Shown here piece by piece: positions 1-6,978 of a stretch of DNA of 16,096 nt; within the stretch, counting starts at the first letter, position 1; each line of letters starts with the position of its first letter. The notes under the pieces were generated by a model. The model had not been told where the DNA came from. It saw only the letters and a program-made list of their open reading frames with translations, and ran no database searches. The stretch lies in assembly GCA_013041585.1 (NCBI GenBank), contig JABEVM010000093.1, positions 1-16,096 on the forward strand, read 5' to 3'. This stretch comes from Chlamydiota bacterium (GTDB lineage Bacteria; Chlamydiota; Chlamydiia; Chlamydiales; Rhabdochlamydiaceae). The translations under genes and the position numbers were made by a program.

Positions 1-21
1 AAGTATAGGAGTTTCATATAT

Positions 22-258
22 ATGTATGGATTAGAAAAAAGCCCAAAAGCCCCCTTCCAGTTCGATCTAGAAATTGAACTTAAGAAAGATCCTTCTAAAG
101 CCAAGGTAATGCTAAAATCTGTGGATGAAAAAATCCAAGAAATTAAAAACATCTTGCGCCAGGGAAAAGCCACTGAAGATTTTGATAATTACGGAATTTT
201 ACTTAATGGATATGTGGCTCTGCAGAAAGTGTTAAAGAAAATTGAAGCTAAAAAATAA
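22..258 (+). CDS. sctE: T3SS needle co-chaperone SctE (CdsE-like)
   Basis: A 78-aa, charged, all-helical protein. By position (first of sctE-sctF-sctG) and size it is the YscE/CdsE-type small chaperone, which with SctG binds the SctF needle subunit in the cytoplasm and keeps it from polymerising early. Residues 25-76 read as two amphipathic helices with a turn near residues 50-58, the layout known for this family. There is no signal peptide or membrane segment. An AGGAG at 7-11 lies 10 nt before the ATG, and the stop is 17 nt before sctF, so this is one transcript. The family is poorly conserved, so the call leans on context. The upstream partner (sctD in Chlamydia) lies outside the window. 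Confidence 0.82.
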   Translation: MYGLEKSPKAPFQFDLEIELKKDPSKAKVMLKSVDEKIQEIKNILRQGKATEDFDNYGILLNGYVALQKVLKKIEAKK

Positions 259-275
259 CATACTAGGAGTCTACA

Positions 276-542
276 ATGGTCGACAATTATCCCATTAAAC
301 CAGAAAGTTACCAAGCAAAACTATCGTTTGTAACTCTGATCAAAAAATACCAAGAACGTCAGAGTACAGTCATTATGCAGGTTCGTGACGTAGCAAGTCA
401 GATCTCCGCTGCTACACCTGGTAAATTCTTACTCCTACAATTTTCTATGAGCCAGGTAACCCAAATCGGGGATTCGATTTCGAATTTGATCTCGCAGGTT
501 AATAACATGATTAAAACTGCAATCAGTAATCAGAATCGGTAA
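276..542 (+). CDS. sctF: T3SS needle subunit SctF (CdsF-like)
   Basis: An 88-aa protein of needle-subunit size. It has two helices joined by a turn with Pro-Gly at residues 48-49. The C-terminal half carries the family pattern P-x-x-[FL]-L-x-x-Q (residues 48-55), followed by a helix ending in NNMIKTAI, the part that lines the needle lumen in known structures. It polymerises into the extracellular hollow needle after export. No Sec signal is present, as expected for a T3SS substrate. AGGAG at 265-269 gives a 6-nt spacing to the ATG. It is flanked by its two predicted chaperones, sctE upstream and sctG downstream. The 40 residues 47-86 align without gaps to the C-terminus of the protein encoded at 1137-1796. 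Confidence 0.9.
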   Translation: MVDNYPIKPESYQAKLSFVTLIKKYQERQSTVIMQVRDVASQISAATPGKFLLLQFSMSQVTQIGDSISNLISQVNNMIKTAISNQNR

Positions 543-623
543 TGAGTAAGGCAAAAAGCCTAGGTGAACTAAAAAAAAATATGTGTATTTTGTGCAAATA
601 AATTTCCAGCAAAGGATAAAAAA

Positions 624-1076
624 ATGGCTCAACTTCAAAAATACAAAGACAATTTCTTACTACTTGTAGAAGCAGGCTTTATCGCGACAAACATGGCCGA
701 TGAAGATACTGCAAGCAAACTATTTAAAGCATCTGCTTTGCTCAGTCCTGAAAATTCTCTTCCTAAAATTGGTGTGGGATATATGCATCTTTTGAAACTG
801 GAACTCAAACAAGCTTCCAAAGTTTTTGAAGACGTCTTAAGCAAAGACCCAACTGATGATATGGCTAGAACTTTTTTAGGCTTGAGTCTCGCACTCTCTC
901 CTACAGATATCGCAAAAGGAGAAAAGTACTTAGCAGAATCTGCAGCCAAATCAAAAGATCCTATTGTGAAAAATTTAGCTGTTAACGCTTTGGATTTCGT
1001 AGAAAAATTTGTGAAAAAGGGACCAACTCCTGAACAAATGAAACCTATGAAAAAAGAACCAAAAAAGAAAAAATAA
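624..1076 (+). CDS. sctG: T3SS TPR needle chaperone SctG (CdsG-like)
   Basis: A 150-aa protein with about three TPR-like helix pairs (roughly residues 12-41, 46-75 and 80-113, with hallmarks such as 'KIGVGYMHLLK' and 'FEDVLSKDPTD'). This matches the YscG/CdsG class, which wraps the C-terminal helix of the needle subunit as a complex with SctE. It acts in the cytoplasm and has no signal peptide. A Shine-Dalgarno-like AAAGGA at 611-616 precedes the ATG. An 81-nt gap from sctF is the widest in this operon and holds only a 4-bp hairpin at 549-561. The tail (residues 130-150) is strongly lysine-rich, ending KKKK, encoded by A-rich codons; SctO shares this kind of tail. Longer than Yersinia YscG because of that tail. 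Confidence 0.87.
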   Translation: MAQLQKYKDNFLLLVEAGFIATNMADEDTASKLFKASALLSPENSLPKIGVGYMHLLKLELKQASKVFEDVLSKDPTDDMARTFLGLSLALSPTDIAKGEKYLAESAAKSKDPIVKNLAVNALDFVEKFVKKGPTPEQMKPMKKEPKKKK

Positions 1077-1136
1077 AAAAATTCGAATTTTTACAGCGAA
1101 TTTGAAGCGAGCCAAAAAGCTCACGGAGGATGTTTT

Positions 1137-1796
1137 ATGAGCCAAGATATTGAACCGGACCCTTTTGCAGAAAAAGTCACCCCGACTTCTAAACCGGAAG
1201 CGCTGGTTCCCGTAGGAGAAGATCAGAAAAAGCCTACACAATCTTTTGAAGAGTTTATGAAAAAACCTATGCCAACTGGCGAGGTCTCTGCAGAAAGAAA
1301 GGCCCTCATCTCTCCTTTAGAACTTCCTGGCAAACAATCCATGCCGACCTCAGGGCCATCTTATAAAACCCTAGGTGCCCAACTTAACGCTACACAAGAA
1401 ACAGCAAATGATCTAAAAAATCAGCTGCAGACACCAAACCTTAAGCTCAAGCAGTCGCAAAAATACCTTCTGCAAAATAAGCTTACCGAAGCGAATGCAA
1501 ACTTGCGGTCTGTCAACCTCAAGTTAGGAGTAGAAAACCCGCCGGAGCCTGTAAAAGTTTCCGGCCCAGGTCCGATTGATAAATTTATCGCCTATGTAAG
1601 TAATGGACAAAATCAGTTGGAGTCCGCTTATCATCAAGTCAAAAACTTAAATAGTTCAGGTACAGAACTGACCCCAGGGTCTTTTCTAGAGATCCAGGTA
1701 AAGCTTAATAAAGCGCAGCAACAAATTGAATATTCTTCTGTCTTACTCAGTAAAGCGGTAGAAGCGATGAAGCAGATACTTAACATCCAGCTATAA
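1137..1796 (+). CDS. Conserved chlamydial T3SS protein (CT668 position), candidate inner-rod protein SctI
   Basis: A 219-aa protein between sctG and sctN, the position of the uncharacterised CT668 of C. trachomatis. Residues 1-75 are rich in Pro, Lys, Ser and Thr and look disordered. Residues 78-130 form a predicted coiled coil. Residues 145-219 are helical. The C-terminus (179-218) reads TPGSFLEIQ...SKAVEAMKQIL, which fits the needle/inner-rod pattern (P, hydrophobics, invariant Gln, then a helix) and aligns gaplessly with SctF 47-86 with about 12 of 40 identities. Inner-rod proteins (YscI, PrgJ, MxiI) end in the same way, and in Yersinia yscI also lies shortly after yscE-F-G. My inference is that this is SctI with a long N-terminal extension. 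GGAGGA at 1125-1130 is a strong ribosome site. It could instead be a needle-like regulator. Confidence 0.75.
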   Translation: MSQDIEPDPFAEKVTPTSKPEALVPVGEDQKKPTQSFEEFMKKPMPTGEVSAERKALISPLELPGKQSMPTSGPSYKTLGAQLNATQETANDLKNQLQTPNLKLKQSQKYLLQNKLTEANANLRSVNLKLGVENPPEPVKVSGPGPIDKFIAYVSNGQNQLESAYHQVKNLNSSGTELTPGSFLEIQVKLNKAQQQIEYSSVLLSKAVEAMKQILNIQL

Positions 1797-1826
1797 TCTC
1801 TCGTTTAAACTTACGTTTGGAAAACC

Positions 1827-3137
1827 ATGGAATCGAACTTTGATAATATCATCAATCACTTAGAGGAGCTGGAACTCACCACTGTCCATGGAAGAATCAC
1901 AGAAGTTGTTGGCATGCTTATCAAGGCCATTGTCCCTAACGTCAAGATGGGAGAAATCTGCCTGATCAAAAGAGAAGGCGAGCCCCTTCTTTCCGAAGTT
2001 GTAGGATTTACCAAAGATGAAGTCTACCTCTCTCCTCTTGGAGAAATGGTAGGAGTTGGTCCCTCTTCTGAAGTTATTCCTATGCGGATGACGATGCAGA
2101 TCGGTGTGGGTCCTCAACTACTTGGTAGAGTTCTCAACGCCCTTGGAAAACCTCTTGATGAAGCTGAAAAAGGACCTCTTGTCTTAGAAGAATCTTATTC
2201 CATTATCAATCCTCCTCCGGATCCACTAAAGAGAAAAATGGTGAAAGACCCCATTTCCGTAGGGGTTCGCGCAATTGACGGCGCTCTCACCTGCGGGGAA
2301 GGACAGAGGATCGGAATTTTTGCAGCAGCAGGTGGGGGGAAATCAACCCTTTTAGGAATGATCGCCCGTTATGCCAAAGCCGATGTAAACGTCATCGCGC
2401 TGATTGGAGAGCGGGGAAGGGAACTTCGTGAATTCCTTGAAAACGACCTTGGAGAAGAAGGGATGAAACGATCTGTTGTGATTGTTTCTACCTCAGACCA
2501 AGCCTCTCAACTCCGTCTAAACGCCGCATACGTTGGAACTGCAATTGCAGAGTATTTTAGAGATCAAGGGAAAAAAGTCATCTTGATGATGGACTCTGTG
2601 ACCCGTTTTGCAAGAGCCCTTCGAGAAGTAGGCCTTGCAGCGGGAGAGCCTCCAGCTCGTGCTGGTTACACCCCTTCAGTATTTTCCACACTTCCAAGAC
2701 TTTTAGAAAGATCAGGAAACTCTGATAAAGGTTCGATCACAGCCTTCTATACCGTCTTAGTGGCAGGCGATGATATGAATGAGCCTGTAGCCGATGAAAC
2801 ACGCTCTATCTTAGATGGTCACATTATCTTATCAAGCGAGCTTGCAAGGCAGTATCACTACCCTGCGATCGATCTTCTTTCTTCTGTAAGTAGAATTCTG
2901 CCGCACATCATCAGCGAAGAGCACCTTCAGCTGATTGGAAAACTTCGCGAAGTGCTTGCCAATTACAAGAAAAACGAACTTCTTATCCGTATTGGGGAGT
3001 ATAAGCCAGGCTCTGATAAAAATGCAGACTTTGCGATCAAATATATCGATAAGGTCAACAGGTTTTTGAAACAACAAATTACGGAAAAATCCTCTTTTGA
3101 AGAAACGCTCCAGCAGCTACGCGCACTATTTCGATAA
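1827..3137 (+). CDS. sctN: T3SS export ATPase SctN (CdsN)
   Basis: A 436-aa ATPase of the FliI/YscN family, related to the F1 beta subunit, which unfolds substrates and releases their chaperones at the cytoplasmic mouth of the export gate. Domain order: N-terminal beta barrel (about 15-95), P-loop ATPase core (about 100-370), helical C-terminal domain. Walker A is AAAGGGKST (166-174), with the first Gly replaced by Ala as in FliI. The catalytic Glu lies in GERGRE (E195). Walker B is VILMMD (251-256). The arginine finger is in SSVSR (R356). All residues needed for ATP hydrolysis are present and the length is normal. Only a weak TTGGA (1817-1821) precedes the start, 30 nt after the upstream stop, so translational coupling is likely. 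Confidence 0.97.
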   Translation: MESNFDNIINHLEELELTTVHGRITEVVGMLIKAIVPNVKMGEICLIKREGEPLLSEVVGFTKDEVYLSPLGEMVGVGPSSEVIPMRMTMQIGVGPQLLGRVLNALGKPLDEAEKGPLVLEESYSIINPPPDPLKRKMVKDPISVGVRAIDGALTCGEGQRIGIFAAAGGGKSTLLGMIARYAKADVNVIALIGERGRELREFLENDLGEEGMKRSVVIVSTSDQASQLRLNAAYVGTAIAEYFRDQGKKVILMMDSVTRFARALREVGLAAGEPPARAGYTPSVFSTLPRLLERSGNSDKGSITAFYTVLVAGDDMNEPVADETRSILDGHIILSSELARQYHYPAIDLLSSVSRILPHIISEEHLQLIGKLREVLANYKKNELLIRIGEYKPGSDKNADFAIKYIDKVNRFLKQQITEKSSFEETLQQLRALFR

Positions 3138-3152
3138 CCGGAGGAAATCCTT

Positions 3153-3686
3153 TTGAACAATCCCTCCTACCCTCTAGAACAAATCGCGCAGATTAAAAAA
3201 AAGAGATTAGAAGAAGCTGAAAAAGTCCTTTTTGAAAAAAAACAAATTCTTATCAAAGAACAAGAAAAACTTTTAGCTGTCGAAGCAGAGCGCGACAAAG
3301 TGCTCGAGCACAAAAATGACAAGCTCCAGCAACTACGCGATACACTTGATGAAGGGACCACAAGTGATAAAATCCAACAGATGAAACAATATCTTAAAAT
3401 TGTAGACGAACAACTGCTGCAAAAAGAGAAAAAAGTAAAAGAGCAAAAAAAACACGTCGAAGAAGCAGAAAAGCAAGTAGAAAAAGCAAGACAAGAGCTT
3501 TTCCAAAAACAGCAGGATGTAGAAAAAATCAAAATGCATCACGAAGAATGGGAAAAAGAGGTCAAAGCCCAGGAAGAACAAAAACTCACAATTGAAACCG
3601 ATGAGATCGGCTCAAACATTCATAGCATGAGAAAAACTCACCCAGCTTTTAAAGACCACCCCACGTCCAAAAAAAAGAAAAAATAG
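3153..3686 (+). CDS. sctO: T3SS ATPase stalk protein SctO (CdsO), TTG start
   Basis: A 177-aa, almost wholly coiled-coil protein of the FliJ/YscO class, matching chlamydial CT670 in its N-terminal 'YPLEQIAQIKKKR' and central 'GTTSDKIQQMK' stretches. SctO is the central stalk that inserts into the SctN hexamer and links it to the export gate, and it helps recycle chaperones. The start is TTG at 3153: a strong GGAGGA at 3140-3145 lies 7 nt upstream, and the frame contains no earlier ATG after the sctN stop, 15 nt away. The C-terminus ends in a run of five lysines coded by A-rich sequence. It ends the first operon. The next gene converges from the other strand only 5 nt later, and I see no GC-rich terminator between them. 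Confidence 0.92.
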   Translation: MNNPSYPLEQIAQIKKKRLEEAEKVLFEKKQILIKEQEKLLAVEAERDKVLEHKNDKLQQLRDTLDEGTTSDKIQQMKQYLKIVDEQLLQKEKKVKEQKKHVEEAEKQVEKARQELFQKQQDVEKIKMHHEEWEKEVKAQEEQKLTIETDEIGSNIHSMRKTHPAFKDHPTSKKKKK

Positions 3687-3691
3687 ACTCT

Positions 3692-5029
3692 TCAAATACT
3701 CTTAAAAAGAAATTTCTCCTGTCTTATTCGATCCATCATAAGATATTGATAAGCAGGTATTACATTGATACCTTCTTCAAAAGGCTCCATGGAAAGATTT
3801 GGCTCAACCACTATAATAATTCCTGTTTTGCATTTTAGTTCATTCATAGCCTCTTGAAGCGCTCTCACCTCACGTTTACGAGTTTCTGGATCATTCAGAT
3901 CCCAGCAGACCTGCATTACACTTATGGCTTCCCCTTTTTTCAGAATAAAATCTACTTCATAATCCATTTCGCTCTTAAAATAATACACATCTAGTCCTAA
4001 ACGCTTTAAATCTATGAAAATCAAATTTTCAAGCAACCGTCCTCGATTCGAATTGAATTTAAAACCCATAGCATTTGCTTGACCTGTATCTATAGAATAG
4101 ACCTTTTTTTGGCTTCGCATTTGCTTTTTAAGTGAATAAGAAAATAAATCAACTTCATAAACTAAGTGAGCATCACTAAAAGCTTCTAAATATTCTTTTA
4201 TGCTCTTATCTGATAGTCCAAACAGCTTACTTAAACTTGAGTACGAAAATAATTTGCTAATATTTGAAACAAGATAAACATAAAGTTTTTCTAAATCTTC
4301 GGGTTTACGCGCTCCTAGGCGAGGGACTACGTCTTGTAGTAGTACCGTTTTTGCATGGGCACCCAAGATATCAAAAGCTGTTTGATTCAAAGTTTTAAGA
4401 GCAACTGTTGGGAAACCTCCATATTCTAGTAGCTCATCAAGTAAGTGCTTTATTTCAGGAACCTTCAAAGCAACCTCAGAAGGATTGTCAACATCAATGC
4501 CTTTACTAGATGCAAGCTCTCTAAGAGAGAACGGAAAGACCTCAAGAGCTAAAGAGCGACCAGAAAGCATTGTGATCATGTCTGATGACAACATGGCTGC
4601 GTTTGATCCTGTTACAACAAAACGAACCTTTTTAGTCTCATGGAGAGACTTAACAAAAATAGGCCAACCACGAAAAAACTGAACCTCGTCAAGGAAAACA
4701 TAAATCTCCCCTTTTGGCTGCATAATTTTCAAATAATCTTCGTATATTCTTTGAAGAATCGTGTCATCGTCCCTGTACGGACTCAAGTAGGGGTGTTCAA
4801 GGTTGAAAAATAGTATATTACTGGGTTCAACATTCTTAAAATGAATCAAATAGTCGATTAATTGCCTAACTAGGGTACTTTTTCCTGCTCTACGGACCCC
4901 TGTAATTGCCACTATCTGCCCAGTGCCAAGATAGTCTACTAACCGGTTAAAACAAGCACGTTTTACCCCAGAATCATAAGGCTCTTTTGCCCAGTGGGGA
5001 TTTTGAAGGACCAGAGTTTCTTCAAACAT
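3692..5029 (-). CDS. AAA ATPase with C-terminal DUF4143 domain
   Basis: A 445-aa protein of the AAA_14/DUF4143 family. Walker A is GVRRAGKST (44-52), Walker B FLDEVQ (112-117), sensor-1-like TGSNA (140-144), followed by the family hallmark EYGGFP (202-207), then a winged-helix-like segment (about 255-295) and the DUF4143 region. The latter has a PD-(D/E)XK-like strand pattern, YEVDFIL (357-363) and VMQV (371-374), as in restriction-fold domains; nuclease activity is unproven. The cellular role of this widespread family is unknown; members are often scattered, laterally acquired genes. It is intact, and all ATPase motifs are present. It lies on the opposite strand between sctO and sctP, where Chlamydiaceae have nothing, and has its own promoter. 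A weak GGAG lies 12 nt before the ATG. Confidence 0.88.
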   Translation of the reverse strand: MFEETLVLQNPHWAKEPYDSGVKRACFNRLVDYLGTGQIVAITGVRRAGKSTLVRQLIDYLIHFKNVEPSNILFFNLEHPYLSPYRDDDTILQRIYEDYLKIMQPKGEIYVFLDEVQFFRGWPIFVKSLHETKKVRFVVTGSNAAMLSSDMITMLSGRSLALEVFPFSLRELASSKGIDVDNPSEVALKVPEIKHLLDELLEYGGFPTVALKTLNQTAFDILGAHAKTVLLQDVVPRLGARKPEDLEKLYVYLVSNISKLFSYSSLSKLFGLSDKSIKEYLEAFSDAHLVYEVDLFSYSLKKQMRSQKKVYSIDTGQANAMGFKFNSNRGRLLENLIFIDLKRLGLDVYYFKSEMDYEVDFILKKGEAISVMQVCWDLNDPETRKREVRALQEAMNELKCKTGIIIVVEPNLSMEPFEEGINVIPAYQYLMMDRIRQEKFLFKSI

Positions 5030-5044
5030 AATCGTAGCATACTC

Positions 5045-5096
5045 CGAATAAATAAGCTTTTATTCGTATTATACTGCGAATAAAAGCTCTTAGCAA
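5045..5096 (-). promoter_or_regulatory. Promoter of the AAA/DUF4143 gene within inverted repeats (operator-like)
   Basis: Read on the minus strand, TTGCTA (plus 5091-5096) and a perfect TATAAT (plus 5068-5073) are separated by 17 nt, giving a good sigma-70-type promoter about 38 nt before the ATG. It is overlaid by a perfect 12-bp inverted repeat: AGCTTTTATTCG (5055-5066) and CGAATAAAAGCT (5077-5088), with the -10 box in the 10-nt centre. A third half-site, CGAATAAA (5045-5052), makes a second 8-bp inverted repeat with 5059-5066. Three half-sites over the core promoter suggest binding of a dimeric repressor. The regulator is unknown. Confidence 0.7.
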
Positions 5097-5344
5097 GAAA
5101 AAATAATTCTTCATAAAAAATTACCGGGGCTATAGAATGAACCCCATTACCAAACATGGTTCATAAATGACACGTAAGACCTTGGTCTTTCTTAGCTTTT
5201 TAGGTTGTCTGCTGGTTAGCCTCCCGGGCTAACATTCATATATTTTTCTATCCGATTTTTTGTTTTGTAAAGTGTGAAAAAAAGTTTTTCATAACTTCTC
5301 ATAATTTATTCATTTGAAATTAGTAAAAAAAAATTTAGGTATTT
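5097..5344. other. Intergenic spacer with two hairpins and an AT-rich inverted repeat
   Basis: Most of the 315-bp gap between the divergent AAA ATPase and transporter genes; no credible ORF or tRNA is seen. AAGACC (5176-5181) and GGTCTT (5184-5189) form a tight hairpin. GTTAGCC (5215-5221) and GGCTAAC (5227-5233) form a 7-bp stem with a 5-nt loop, with T-tracts starting about 9 nt downstream (5243-5247), so it is terminator-like but not canonical. TGAAAAA (5275-5281) and TTTTTCA (5285-5291) form an AT-rich inverted repeat upstream of the transporter. The rest, to 5344, is A/T-rich and must hold the transporter promoter, which I cannot pick out with confidence. A short AGG at 5337-5339 precedes its ATG. 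Confidence 0.5.
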
Positions 5345-6829
5345 ATGTCTAATCAAGATAGTACATGGAAAAATCAGTGGGGCTACGTTTGGGCTCTTAT
5401 TGGATCAGCGGTAGGTTTTGCAAACATTTTAAGTTTTAGCGCCCAAGTCTATAAAAATGGAGGCGGTGCCTTTCTTCTTCCTTATGGCCTTGCTCTTTTC
5501 TTGCTCGGTATTCCACTACTACTTCTTGAAGGAATAGTCGGTCACCATTGGAAATCCCCTCTTGTAACGGCATATGGTATCGCATGGGGAAAGATTGGAA
5601 AAGCTTTCGGGTGGCTTGCAGTCATTGCATGCCTTTCTATCGGCGGGTTTTATATTGTCCTAACTGGATACTCTGTAGCCTATACCTATTTCAGCATGAC
5701 AAGTCAAATTCCAGAAGATTCAAAAACTTTTTTTCTAGATTCTTTCTTGCAAGCAACCCCAAGTATTAAAGAATTTGGAAAAATCTCCCTTCCTATTTTC
5801 TTTGCAACTTTGTTTGTTGTTGCAGCTACATGGATGGTACTTGTTCGCAATATACGAAGCGGGATTGAGCGCATTTGCTCCATCTTCATGCCGCTTCTTG
5901 TGATCATCTTACTTTTGTTTGCCATTACAGTCTGTTTCTTGCCAGGAGGAATGGGTGGATGGTCCTATTATTTGAAACCAGACTTTTCTAAACTGCTTGA
6001 ACCTGCCCTTTGGAGAGACGTGTTTGGACAATTATTTTTCAGTCTTTCTTTAGGTCTTGGAATCGTTGTAGGATATTCTCGCCATACAGGAAAAAAAGCG
6101 AATATCCGCAAGGCGATGTTTTATGTAGCGCTAGGTGATTTTCTTGTCTCTTTTATTGCAGGATTTGCGATTTTTGGATGTTTAGCTCATATCAGCCATA
6201 CGCAAAATGTTCCCTTCGAATCGATACTCACAACAGAATCTACATTTGAGATCGGATTTATCTTATTTCCTAAGATCTTGCAATTTTTTGGATCTAGTCT
6301 CTCCTCAGTTCTTGGAGTGATCTTCTTTTTCTGCATTTTTGTTGCAGGGATTACAGGAGTCTTTTCGATTGTAGAAAGTATTGTTGGAAATGTGGAAGTT
6401 GAATTTCAAACTACACGCAAAAAAGCTGTAACACTCACCTTAGCAGCGCTGCTTGCGATCTCTTTGGTCTTCTGTATGGGAAATTCCTCTCATATTCTTG
6501 ACGCTTTAGTTCCGATGGTCATGGGAACAAATATGCTGCTTGGTGGCCTCGCTCTATTACTTGCTTTTAGGCCTTCAAGAAAGGGTATACTTGCGCCTTT
6601 ATTTTGGTCTTCTGGCAAGAAGTACGATTTCTACGTACTTTGCCTTCAGTATATCGCACCTGTGATCTTAGCTGTCATCTTAGCCTGCAACGTAGTACAA
6701 GAATTCTCCAGCTGGGAAATAGGAAAGTCTGTGCGCTGGTCCTGGTTTATTCTCGCTTTAGTTGTTTCCACTTTTTTAGCAAACCTTGCTAAAAGAAGAG
6801 CAATTGTAGCGGATGCATCTTTTGCATAA
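5345..6829 (+). CDS. Sodium:neurotransmitter-symporter (NSS/SNF) family transporter
   Basis: A 494-aa inner-membrane protein with about 12 hydrophobic segments (roughly from residue 13 to 480), the length and layout of LeuT-like transporters. The N-terminal signature GSAVGFANI (20-28) and NGGGAFLLPY (38-47), the PLLLLEG (57-63) in TM2 and the TM6 stretch FGQLFFSLSLGLG (227-239) are typical. The family imports amino acids or similar solutes with Na+. For an obligate intracellular chlamydia this would mean taking up a host amino acid; the substrate cannot be told. Oddities: the family's W-R-F-P after TM1 reads L-S-F-S (29-32), so the external-gate Arg is missing, and the TM8 Na+ motif AGITS reads AGITG (334-338). 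Single-gene unit with its own terminator; unrelated to secretion. Confidence 0.9.
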   Translation: MSNQDSTWKNQWGYVWALIGSAVGFANILSFSAQVYKNGGGAFLLPYGLALFLLGIPLLLLEGIVGHHWKSPLVTAYGIAWGKIGKAFGWLAVIACLSIGGFYIVLTGYSVAYTYFSMTSQIPEDSKTFFLDSFLQATPSIKEFGKISLPIFFATLFVVAATWMVLVRNIRSGIERICSIFMPLLVIILLLFAITVCFLPGGMGGWSYYLKPDFSKLLEPALWRDVFGQLFFSLSLGLGIVVGYSRHTGKKANIRKAMFYVALGDFLVSFIAGFAIFGCLAHISHTQNVPFESILTTESTFEIGFILFPKILQFFGSSLSSVLGVIFFFCIFVAGITGVFSIVESIVGNVEVEFQTTRKKAVTLTLAALLAISLVFCMGNSSHILDALVPMVMGTNMLLGGLALLLAFRPSRKGILAPLFWSSGKKYDFYVLCLQYIAPVILAVILACNVVQEFSSWEIGKSVRWSWFILALVVSTFLANLAKRRAIVADASFA

Positions 6830-6841
6830 ACAATCCCTATT

Positions 6842-6879
6842 GTCGCGGAACACTTAAGATTTAAGTTCCGCGACTTTTT
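6842..6879 (+). terminator. Rho-independent terminator after the transporter gene
   Basis: A perfect 10-bp stem, GTCGCGGAAC (6842-6851) with GTTCCGCGAC (6865-6874), a 13-nt loop, and an immediate TTTTT (6875-6879). It lies 12 nt after the transporter stop. It should isolate the transporter from the downstream sctP operon, so that operon needs its own promoter. Confidence 0.93.
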
Positions 6880-6912
6880 CTTATTTTAAGCCTGATGATT
6901 TACAACCTAATA

Positions 6913-6947
6913 ATGTTATTGCAATAACATAGCAAAACCTCTATAAA
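6913..6947 (+). promoter_or_regulatory. Promoter of the sctP-sctQ-kinase operon overlapped by an 18-bp palindrome
   Basis: TTGCAA (6919-6924) and TATAAA (6942-6947) are separated by exactly 17 nt, a good sigma-70-type (chlamydial sigma-66) promoter with the -10 box 31 nt before the sctP ATG. The perfect palindrome ATGTTATTGCAATAACAT (6913-6930) covers the -35 box, the placement expected of an operator for a dimeric regulator. It follows directly on the transporter terminator. The palindrome is seen directly; its use as an operator is inference. Confidence 0.68.
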
Positions 6948-6978
6948 AAAAAATTACCATAAAAAACTTGGGACAGTT

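Noticed and set aside
549..561. AGGC/GCCT hairpin after sctF as an attenuator or processing site
   Set aside because: Only 4 bp with an A-rich loop and no T-tract; such hairpins are expected by chance.
635..949. A 104-codon minus-strand open frame across sctG
   Set aside because: Shadow of the TPR chaperone gene; no family signature, and the plus-strand frame fits the operon.
3692..5029. The DUF4143 ATPase as a T3SS component or transposase helper
   Set aside because: No T3SS association known for the family, no transposase or terminal repeats nearby, and its own promoter sets it apart.
5211..5233. tRNA arm in the spacer, suggested by the GTTAGCC/GGCTAAC stem
   Set aside because: No acceptor stem, T-arm GTTCGAATCC-like sequence or CCA-proximal pairing around it.
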